Source of the DNA: Hyphomonas sp.
GTDB taxonomy: Bacteria; Pseudomonadota; Alphaproteobacteria; Caulobacterales; Hyphomonadaceae
DNA: 10,296 bases
Direction: 5' to 3'
Assembly: GCA_024743015.1 (NCBI GenBank)
Contig: JANSXJ010000107.1
Coordinates: 1-10,296 of the forward strand
Each line of letters starts with the position of its first letter. The first letter of the stretch is position 1. Both the position numbers and the translations under genes were made by a program. This document shows, piece by piece, positions 1-5,796 of this stretch. The notes under the pieces were generated by a model. The model searched no databases. It was not told the origin of the DNA and was given only the letters and a program-made list of their open reading frames with translations.

Positions 1-2
1 CG

Positions 3-1220
3 CTAATTTCCATCACTCATCTCCTTGCGCCAACGCCACAGGGCGAGGGCTTTGTCTCTCAAATCATTGCGTCCGGCAGGTGCGGACGTGAACTTGGATT
101 TCTGCTGCGTCCAGGTGCTCGACAGGTCTTTTTGTTCGGCAATTCGGTCAGCGGTCTGCGCGAACGCTTCGCCCGATGTGTGCGCGGGCAGGCCCAGGCG
201 TTTCTTCAGATTGCGCTCGACCGTCTGTGCGTAGCCAGGCGCCATCTGGCTTTCCCGCCGGGCCATCGAAATCAGGCCAGCAGAACTTTCCGCCAGCGCT
301 TTCTTGCCGAACGCGAACACGCGGTCTTCGCGGGTCGGGGGTCCAAAACGAATGAACGCCCCCCAGGTCACGAGGAGCATGGTCATCAGCGCGATCATTG
401 TGGCGCCAAGGAATGGCACGTCGAAAATCGCGCGGAGAAGGCTTTCGGAGCGCTCAAATCCATGGATCGTCGCGTCGAAGGTTACCGGTTGCGCGTGATA
501 GTATTTGAGCCAATCCATCAAACCCAGCGCCATGCGCGCATTTGCAGGCCGCGCCAGTCCGAACGTGTTGACAATATCCGGGTCGCTCAAAATGTAAATG
601 TCCCGGCCCGGCACTTTCGCGAGCAGGGTCCCGCCGGGGGTTTCGATGATGGTCTCAAGGCTGTCAGATTCCAGGACCTGCATCTGATGCTCGAATTCTG
701 GCGACTGGGATCCGAATGGCGTGCGGATGCGGCCCGGATTTCGCAGGCGCCAGACTTTGATGTCGGAGTCGAAACCTTGCGCTATCGTCGCCACGCTTTG
801 GCGATCCAGCAAGTCCGTATCTTTCTGCCAATTAGGCTTCTCGCGATCGGCGAACCCGGACCATTTGGGCAGCACATACAGCGCCGGTTCGGAGACGCTT
901 TCCAGGTCGAAGTCCGGCGCACGGTTCATGCCGAACCGGGGTAAAGTCAGCACCAACAGGCCTTCGGTATATTCAAGCGAGCTGGCGAGGCGCGAGACCG
1001 TCACGGTCTGTCCGTCGGCTTCGAGCAGCTTGATCAGACCGCCATATCCGAGCGCTGAGGTTGAGTATGGGTGCTGGCCCGCGCGGTTCTTGCTGGCGAG
1101 GTCAGGAGACCAGGCCAACAAGGCGAAGATCGCGATGAAAGCGAGCAGACCGACGCCAATCATGATCGCCGAGACGAAGGTAGAGAACGGATTGCTGTCT
1201 TGCGGCAGGCGCTCGCTCAT
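3..1220 (-). CDS. DUF4350 domain-containing membrane protein (MoxR/DUF58 cluster)
   Basis: A 405-residue protein with a hydrophobic helix at about 14-37, a soluble part at about 45-260, a second helix at about 268-291 and a basic cytoplasmic-type tail. The soluble part begins with the motif LGYGGLIKLLE (57-67) and includes ILSDPDIVNTFGL (210-222). Both fit the DUF4350 family, whose members sit beside DUF4129, MoxR ATPase and DUF58 genes. The biochemical role is unknown; a part in an envelope-associated MoxR complex is inferred from that gene association. The ATG overlaps the stop of the upstream DUF4129 gene as ATGA. A GGAGG (complement of 1228-1232) lies 7 bases before it, so the start is well supported and translation is probably coupled. 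The TAG stop is at 3-5, so the gene is complete and the next cluster gene should lie just outside the left edge. Confidence 0.85.
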   Translation of the reverse strand: MSERLPQDSNPFSTFVSAIMIGVGLLAFIAIFALLAWSPDLASKNRAGQHPYSTSALGYGGLIKLLEADGQTVTVSRLASSLEYTEGLLVLTLPRFGMNRAPDFDLESVSEPALYVLPKWSGFADREKPNWQKDTDLLDRQSVATIAQGFDSDIKVWRLRNPGRIRTPFGSQSPEFEHQMQVLESDSLETIIETPGGTLLAKVPGRDIYILSDPDIVNTFGLARPANARMALGLMDWLKYYHAQPVTFDATIHGFERSESLLRAIFDVPFLGATMIALMTMLLVTWGAFIRFGPPTREDRVFAFGKKALAESSAGLISMARRESQMAPGYAQTVERNLKKRLGLPAHTSGEAFAQTADRIAEQKDLSSTWTQQKSKFTSAPAGRNDLRDKALALWRWRKEMSDGN

Positions 1221-2002
1221 GCCCAGGCCTCCCCAAACGCAAAGGTCTCGTAAGAGGCGCGCGCTTCCTGCCAGCCGGACGCATCCACCTCTCGGCCGCC
1301 AAAGAAGCTGCGCTCTACAATCCGAATAATCGGCGAAAGGGCATTTCGGATCGGATCGGGCAAGATGCCGAGTGCACCGATCTCGCGCGCCGTGAGGGAC
1401 CGCCCAATGATGCCAGAATGCTTCTCCTGAATGTCATCGATAGACCGAAACAGGAGAAGGTGGACAGCTTCTGCAAACCTGCCTTCCGCAGCGAGGCGAT
1501 CAGCGTCTTCCAGCAAGGCATGGGCGCGCGCTTCCTCCGGGCGCAGGTCTGGAATGACGGAAATGTCCGGATCGGCTTTCTTCTCCTTCTGCCGCCCGCG
1601 CAGCGCGATGGATTCGCCGAATACCATGTACAGCCCGGCCAGAATGGCGAGCGCGATTATGATGACCAAAATATAGCCCAGCACTGAGCCTATCGCGTTG
1701 AAGAATGATGCAATCGCCTGCGCAATGGGATTGGGACGCGACCGGTTATTTCGCGGTTCGAAGGCCTGCACCTCCGGCTCCCATTCCGGGCGCTCGAGTT
1801 GCAGCGTCTCGTCTGCCATATAGGCGTCCATCGCGCGCTGAAGACGCGCCTCATCGACGCGAATAATGTCTGGATCGAAGTCTTCCAGGTCGAGACGAGG
1901 TGTGGCTTCAGAATGGGTTTGTTGCGCCCCGGCACCGGACACCAAAAGCACAGAGGCCAGCAATAGTATGGCTATGCTTTTCAACACTGTGCTGCGGATC
2001 AC
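1217..2002 (-). CDS. DUF4129 domain-containing protein with signal peptide and one membrane helix
   Basis: A 261-residue protein. Residues 1-26 look like a Sec signal peptide ending AGA before QQ. Residues 27-100 form a polar, probably periplasmic segment, and about 105-128 form a membrane helix. The C-terminal cytoplasmic domain (155-255) has the DUF4129 pattern: RFAEAVHLLLFRSIDDIQ (175-192), LTARE (203-207, where many relatives have LTNRE) and a final ERSFFGGREVD stretch (230-240). No catalytic role is known for the family; it occurs in MoxR/DUF58 clusters together with DUF4350, as here. The start is GTG rather than ATG. It was chosen because a GGAGGG ribosome site lies 6 bases upstream and the signal peptide begins directly there. 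The stop overlaps the start of the DUF4350 gene by four bases. Confidence 0.85.
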   Translation of the reverse strand: MIRSTVLKSIAILLLASVLLVSGAGAQQTHSEATPRLDLEDFDPDIIRVDEARLQRAMDAYMADETLQLERPEWEPEVQAFEPRNNRSRPNPIAQAIASFFNAIGSVLGYILVIIIALAILAGLYMVFGESIALRGRQKEKKADPDISVIPDLRPEEARAHALLEDADRLAAEGRFAEAVHLLLFRSIDDIQEKHSGIIGRSLTAREIGALGILPDPIRNALSPIIRIVERSFFGGREVDASGWQEARASYETFAFGEAWA

Positions 2003-2008
2003 GCAAAT

Positions 2009-2014
2009 CCCTCC
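2009..2014 (-). promoter_or_regulatory. Ribosome binding site deciding the GTG start of the DUF4129 gene
   Basis: The complement reads GGAGGG and sits 6 bases before the GTG at 2002-2000. No ATG with comparable spacing occurs in that frame, so this site supports the unusual start codon. Confidence 0.6.
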
Positions 2015-2067
2015 GTTCCCACCAAGACTATTTCAGAGCGTTTGACTCTCGTCCATTCCTATCTTGT

Positions 2068-2081
2068 GCATTCGGCATTCG
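2068..2081. repeat. Perfect 7-bp tandem repeat in a divergent promoter region
   Basis: GCATTCG occurs twice in direct succession within the 118-bp gap between the divergent DUF4129 and msrC genes. A TTGACT box resembling a -35 element lies just upstream at 2042-2047, but no convincing -10 element at 16-18 bp spacing is visible. The repeat could be part of an operator or could be chance. Confidence 0.3.
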
Positions 2082-2107
2082 TATCCGATATGCAGCGCTT
2101 GGCGAAA

Positions 2108-2113
2108 GAAAGG
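2108..2113 (+). promoter_or_regulatory. Ribosome binding site deciding the msrC start
   Basis: GAAAGG lies 7 bases before the ATG at 2121. The frame is open further upstream, to an ATG at 2064. This site and the normal family N-terminus favour the internal start. Confidence 0.55.
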
Positions 2114-2120
2114 CATCGGA

Positions 2121-2588
2121 ATGGACCGAGCGGGGCAATATCGCGATCTAAAGGCAGAAATCGACGCTGTAGTGGCGGGTGAGACTTATATTCCGGCCCG
2201 GTATGCGAGCGCCGCGTGCCTGCTATCTCAAGCGTTCTCGCCTCGTTTCTTCTGGACAGGCTTCTATGTCGTGGATCCTTTGAAGCCGAACGAACTCGTT
2301 GTCGGTCCTTATCAAGGCACGCTGGGGTGTTTACGGATCCCATTTGGCAAAGGCGTGTGCGGTGCATGTGCGGCCCAGCACGCGAGCATAATCGTGCCGG
2401 ATGTCCATGCCTTTCCGGGTCATATTGCTTGCGACAGCCGCACCAACTCAGAGATTGTTGTGCCGGTCTTTGACGCCGATGGCGCGCTCGCGGCCATCCT
2501 CGATGTCGACAGCGAGCAGTCCGATGCGTTCGATGAGGTCGATCGGCTAGGGCTCGAGGCGATCTGCAGCACTCTGCTGACCGCCTGA
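2121..2588 (+). CDS. msrC: Free methionine-(R)-sulfoxide reductase (GAF-domain fRMsr)
   Basis: A 155-residue cytosolic single-domain GAF protein. The family reduces the R form of free methionine sulfoxide to methionine using cysteine chemistry and thioredoxin-type electron donors, so it repairs oxidised methionine. The diagnostic cysteines are present: Cys70 (GTLGC), Cys80 (GKGVC) and Cys104 (HIAC). Their spacings of 10 and 24 match those of the three conserved cysteines of E. coli fRMsr (84, 94, 118). Supporting motifs are FFWTGFYV (43-50), VGPYQG (61-66), NSEIVVPVFD (109-118) and ILDVDS near the C-terminus. An additional Cys83 lies next to the central cysteine. The start was set at 2121 because a GAAAGG site precedes it and the upstream in-frame extension is unlike the family. 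The gene stands alone on this strand, and its last 42 bases overlap the convergent esterase gene. Confidence 0.93.
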   Translation: MDRAGQYRDLKAEIDAVVAGETYIPARYASAACLLSQAFSPRFFWTGFYVVDPLKPNELVVGPYQGTLGCLRIPFGKGVCGACAAQHASIIVPDVHAFPGHIACDSRTNSEIVVPVFDADGALAAILDVDSEQSDAFDEVDRLGLEAICSTLLTA

Positions 2589-4343
2589 GGCGGCCAGCAC
2601 CTCTTCGGCAGGCGGTGTTATCTGTGGGACAGCGTCTGCGACGCGTCTCACCAGAGAACGCTCCAGGATGTCGAGCTTTTCACCGCGAATGTCCGGCTTG
2701 ACCTCAATTGACGGATTGAATGTCATCCAGAGATCGGTTGCCTCAGCGTAGTGGGGCCACTCCGGCAGATCTGCACCATTCGGATTTCCGGTTCTTGCAA
2801 AGTTGGTCCAGTACAAGCCCATCGCGTCGGTGAGCGCTTCATCGTCTTCAGACAGGGCCAAAAGCGGGCTGTGCGAGTCGAAGACGAAGAATATTTCGGC
2901 AGCGTGGAACGCCCCAATCGTCTGAGTTTTTGACGGTGGAACACGCGTGAAATGATAAAGATAAGTGGGCTCGCCTTGCTCTGCGTTCTTTGCAGCGAGG
3001 TGGCGCATATGAACGCCGAACAGATCATCACCCAGCATGTCGGTTTCGGCCTTCTGATATGTTTCCGGATCATCGAGCCCGTAGAGTGAGACAAGCGAAG
3101 CGGCGTCGGCTTCGCCATATATCTCGTTCAAGAGTGCGAGCCGATCCGCCAGCGCGTCCGGAAACTCGGGCACCAGGACAGTCGGCTTTTGGATGCTGGG
3201 ATAGAACAGCGTGGCCTCATCGGCATTGTAGCCTGCAAGGATCGGCACATTGTGGATGCTACCATCGCCAATCGCCTCACCGATCAATTTCGGGATCACG
3301 ACGCCGTCGACTGTCGGCAGGGCATAGCCGCCCAGGTGCATCTTGTTGGGAATATGCGCGATGATGTCCGTCGCCGGTATGGCGCGTAATTCGGTGGCGG
3401 ATGCGTCGGTATCGACCAAGCCGTCAAAGAAGTCGAGCCCGGCTTCATGCATGGTCAAGCGGCCGTCAATGGCGGTCTCCAGCCCATTGGCATTATAGGT
3501 CGACGCGCCGCTTTGCAGGATGGCCTTGTGGAACAGGCCTTCGCTCAGCGGGGTCGCCATGATTTCGGTGACGGATTGCGCGCCGGCGCTCTCGCCAAAG
3601 ATCGTGACATTGCCGGGATCACCCCCAAAGGCCTCGATATTGTCCCGGATCCAGGCCAGCGCTGCAACCTGATCCAGCAACCCGTAATTGCCGGACACAC
3701 CTCGCGGATCGTCGGCACTCAAGGCGGGGTGCGCGATATAGCCAAAGACCCCAAGCCGGTAGTTGATCGTGACCAGGACCACGCCATTTTCGACCAATTG
3801 ATTGGCTTGATACGGATCCTGGGATCCGGCGCCCGATTGGTGGCTGCCACCATGAATCCAGACCATGACCGGCTGAAGATCCGTGCTGCCAATATTCGCG
3901 CTGCGAACGTTCAGGAACAGGCAATCCTCGCTTTCAGCTGGCGGCGCCGCGTTCTCCAACACCACTGTGGCGAGATGGCGCTGCACCGCGTTCAGGCCGA
4001 GACCGTTGAGCAAATCGCGGAGAAATTCACCGCTGCCAGACCGCAACTGCATGCATTCTGCGCCAAATTCGGTACCATCCCGCACGCCATTCCACGACAA
4101 AGCCGGTTGCGGCGCGCGCCAGCGCAATTCGCCCACGGGTGGGGCCGCGAAAGGAATGCCATTCACCTGCAAAATCTCAGGATTGTCACGATCCAGACCG
4201 GCCTGAATCTGGCCTTGCGAAAGGTCAATCACTGGCCCGGCTTTGAGCGGCGGGGCGGGCTGAGTGATCATCCAGATCAGGCCGTAATAAGCCGCGGCGG
4301 TCAGCGCAACGAGGGCGGCGACAATCATCAGAAGGCGTTTCAT
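2547..4343 (-). CDS. Type-B carboxylesterase, membrane-anchored or secreted
   Basis: A 598-residue alpha/beta-hydrolase of the carboxylesterase type B (cholinesterase-like) family, which hydrolyses carboxylic esters. Residues 4-26 are a hydrophobic segment after MKR, acting as a signal anchor or signal peptide, so the enzyme faces the periplasm. Visible family marks are the EDCLFLNV motif (139-146), the oxyanion loop HGGSHQSG (165-171 region) and the nucleophile elbow GESAG with Ser252. The likely acid is Glu376 in GYNADE and the likely base is His480 in GAFHAAE. The ATG at 4343 was preferred to a GTG at 4382, which would add 13 basic residues ahead of the anchor and run into the upstream gene. 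The chosen ATG lies 19 bases after the DUF1330 stop, with a weak GAAAGA ribosome site. About 35 residues after the family core (564-598) form a Pro/Ala/Gln-rich tail, the end of which overlaps msrC. The natural substrate is unknown. Confidence 0.9.
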   Translation of the reverse strand: MKRLLMIVAALVALTAAAYYGLIWMITQPAPPLKAGPVIDLSQGQIQAGLDRDNPEILQVNGIPFAAPPVGELRWRAPQPALSWNGVRDGTEFGAECMQLRSGSGEFLRDLLNGLGLNAVQRHLATVVLENAAPPAESEDCLFLNVRSANIGSTDLQPVMVWIHGGSHQSGAGSQDPYQANQLVENGVVLVTINYRLGVFGYIAHPALSADDPRGVSGNYGLLDQVAALAWIRDNIEAFGGDPGNVTIFGESAGAQSVTEIMATPLSEGLFHKAILQSGASTYNANGLETAIDGRLTMHEAGLDFFDGLVDTDASATELRAIPATDIIAHIPNKMHLGGYALPTVDGVVIPKLIGEAIGDGSIHNVPILAGYNADEATLFYPSIQKPTVLVPEFPDALADRLALLNEIYGEADAASLVSLYGLDDPETYQKAETDMLGDDLFGVHMRHLAAKNAEQGEPTYLYHFTRVPPSKTQTIGAFHAAEIFFVFDSHSPLLALSEDDEALTDAMGLYWTNFARTGNPNGADLPEWPHYAEATDLWMTFNPSIEVKPDIRGEKLDILERSLVRRVADAVPQITPPAEEVLAASGGQQSAADRLEP

Positions 4344-4362
4344 GCGGAAGGTCTTTCGAGTT

Positions 4363-4791
4363 CTAATTCTCTTGTGCTTCACCGTGTAACCACAAAGGAC
4401 GCGTGACGATCAATTCCTGACACAGCAGCCCGGCATCACGATGTCGCGACATGGACTTATAGTCCGGATGGTTGAGCGTGGCGATAAAGGCCTGGCGAGA
4501 GGGGAATGTATTGACCAGAACGCCATCCCAGTTGCCGCCGCCAATGAAGTAGCGCTCTGTTATGGCGAGCAGGCTGGTCGTGCCGCCAACTTCCGCGGCG
4601 GCTTTCGTGAAAGCCTCCGAGTAGCGGATATAGGCGGTCTCGCCCGAGCAATCCTCGCCATATTCCGGGTCACTTGCGGCGTACTCGGCTTTGACCTTGA
4701 ATTTCAGTAAATTGACCTGGCTCACGGGCCCGTCATGCGGATCGTCGCGAAAGGCACGAAACTGGTCAGCGGTCGGTTGAAAGGCAGGCAT
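4363..4791 (-). CDS. DUF1330 domain-containing protein
   Basis: A 142-residue soluble protein of the DUF1330 family, which has a dimeric alpha/beta-barrel (ferredoxin-like) fold. Family features are SQVNLLKFK near the N-terminus (24-32), a YxxYxEAFTKAAAEVGG helix (54-70), RYFIGGGNWDGVLVNTFPS (80-98) and a following NHPDYKSMSRHRDAGL segment (107-122). Members have no firmly established reaction, so none is assigned. There is no signal peptide, so it should be cytosolic. A GAGGAG ribosome site lies 8 bases upstream of the ATG. The gene lies 59 bases after the NUDIX gene and 19 bases before the esterase start, which suggests cotranscription with both. The link to esterase function is only positional. 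Confidence 0.82.
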   Translation of the reverse strand: MPAFQPTADQFRAFRDDPHDGPVSQVNLLKFKVKAEYAASDPEYGEDCSGETAYIRYSEAFTKAAAEVGGTTSLLAITERYFIGGGNWDGVLVNTFPSRQAFIATLNHPDYKSMSRHRDAGLLCQELIVTRPLWLHGEAQEN

Positions 4792-4812
4792 GATCGCGGC
4801 TCCTCAGCATTG

Positions 4813-4844
4813 CGCGCCAATAGTCTCGCGCGGCGCGGATTTTT
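4813..4844 (+). terminator. Hairpin plus T-tract on the plus strand (weak candidate)
   Basis: CGCGCC (4813-4818) can pair with GGCGCG (4832-4837) around a 13-base loop, and the stem is followed by GA and five T on the plus strand. It lies between the minus-strand NUDIX and DUF1330 genes, so as an intrinsic terminator it would act only on antisense transcription. On the minus strand the stem has no trailing T-tract and should not stop the operon. An alternative stem GCGCG/CGCGC competes with it. Confidence 0.25.
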
Positions 4845-4850
4845 CAAGCC

Positions 4851-5420
4851 TCACGAAGCGGCAGGGCGAAGCTCCGGATGTTTCAGGAAGTAACGCTCGA
4901 GATAGAACAGACCCGCCGCATGTAGGGCGTGCTGCACATCGAGCTGCTCATAGGCGAGGAAGTCTTCATAGGGGACTTCGAAGACTTCAATTTCCTCGTT
5001 CGGGTCCAAAGACTGGCCCGCGGTAGGCGTGCAGCCGAGCGCCAGAAAGAAATGAAGCTCATTGTCCTGAACGGCGGGGTTGGGGTAGCAGGTGCCGATG
5101 AGGCGCATCTCGCGGGCTTCATACCCAGTCTCTTCGGCAAGTTCCCGCCGGCCTACCGCTTCCCAATCGCTTTCGCCGGGATCTGACACACCGCCCGGAA
5201 CCGCGGTCAGGATTTTCTGCGCCGCGTGGCGATACTCACGAATAAGCACGATCTTGCCTTCATCCGTGAGCGGGAAAACCGTTACCCAGGGCGTCTGCTC
5301 AATCACATGATAGGTGGGCACAATGTGACCGTCCTCGCGCACGCAGCGATCCGTGCGCACACCGAGATATTGATCGCGAAAGGTCTGTTTGCTTTCGAGG
5401 ATTTTCCAGGGTTTGATCAT
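4851..5420 (-). CDS. NUDIX hydrolase, ADP-ribose pyrophosphatase-like
   Basis: A 189-residue cytosolic protein with a Nudix fold, which cleaves nucleoside-diphosphate-linked compounds with divalent metal ions. The architecture resembles ADP-sugar pyrophosphatases: an N-terminal strand region, then IREYRH (60-65), PGG (75-77), the Nudix box ending RELAEETGY (92-100) and a GTCYPNPAVQDN segment (109-120). The metal-binding RELAEE core is intact. The spacing is unusual: G77 to E83 fits the consensus GX5E, but eight rather than seven residues separate E83 from R92-E93. The substrate cannot be decided from sequence. The ATG follows the TGA of the upstream lipoprotein gene by one base, and CAGGG inside that gene serves as the ribosome site, so translation is probably coupled. 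Confidence 0.88.
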   Translation of the reverse strand: MIKPWKILESKQTFRDQYLGVRTDRCVREDGHIVPTYHVIEQTPWVTVFPLTDEGKIVLIREYRHAAQKILTAVPGGVSDPGESDWEAVGRRELAEETGYEAREMRLIGTCYPNPAVQDNELHFFLALGCTPTAGQSLDPNEEIEVFEVPYEDFLAYEQLDVQHALHAAGLFYLERYFLKHPELRPAAS

Positions 5421-5421
5421 G

Positions 5422-5796
5422 TCAGAGCCCTGCCGGAACCAATGATCCTGGGCAACTTGCTAGCGCTTCCCCAAGCCTGAACATTGTATCCTGATCCTCC
5501 GCATATTTGCGCCGCAAAAACTCATCGATGCCGGATTGGTCTCTGTTCAGCTGAAGCTCTGAGTGTCTCAGAAAGTCTTTCTCTCCGAGAATCCGGGCAG
5601 ACGTCTTTGCGGAACACGTACAGCTTTCTTCGGAGAGGCCGTTCTCCTGACAGACCGAGATCAAGGTGTCCACGGCTTTGTCGACTTCGGTGGCTTGGGA
5701 CGCCACGGAATTGTCTGCGTCCGATGAAGTGGAGTCATCATTGGTGCAGGCGCTTAGCCCCAAGAGCAAAGCGAGGAGAATCGCGCGCTTAGTCAT
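5422..5796 (-). CDS. Small cysteine-containing lipoprotein, unknown function
   Basis: A 124-residue protein with a textbook lipoprotein signal: KR followed by a leucine-rich stretch and the lipobox LSAC, with Cys17 as the predicted lipidated residue. Thr follows at +2, so the E. coli Asp+2 inner-membrane retention rule does not apply. Residues 18-40 are a Ser/Asp-rich linker. The rest is mostly helical, with four more cysteines at 49, 59, 61 and 115, arranged as C-x9-CxC and then a distant C. This arrangement suggests disulfides in the periplasm or a small metal site. I do not recognise a named family. The ATG overlaps the stop of the DPP-IV gene (ATGA) and the gene ends one base before the NUDIX ATG, so it is embedded in an operon. 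Overlap with both neighbours and a clean lipobox make it a real gene. Confidence 0.75.
   Translation of the reverse strand: MTKRAILLALLLGLSACTNDDSTSSDADNSVASQATEVDKAVDTLISVCQENGLSEESCTCSAKTSARILGEKDFLRHSELQLNRDQSGIDEFLRRKYAEDQDTMFRLGEALASCPGSLVPAGL

Noticed and set aside
132..944. 270-codon plus-strand open frame opposite the DUF4350 gene
   Set aside because: Arg/His-rich translation without any domain pattern, fully antisense to a gene with a good start, ribosome site and family motifs. It is a GC-driven shadow.
2064..2120. N-terminal extension of msrC by 19 codons
   Set aside because: The extension is not family-like and runs through the intergenic repeat. The internal ATG at 2121 has a ribosome site at proper spacing.
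4344..4382. GTG start of the esterase gene 13 codons upstream
   Set aside because: It would overlap the DUF1330 gene, has no clear ribosome site and puts a basic stretch before the signal anchor.
3447..4406. 319-codon plus-strand open frame opposite the esterase gene
   Set aside because: Long but without recognisable motifs or a signal, and entirely antisense to a carboxylesterase with intact catalytic residues.
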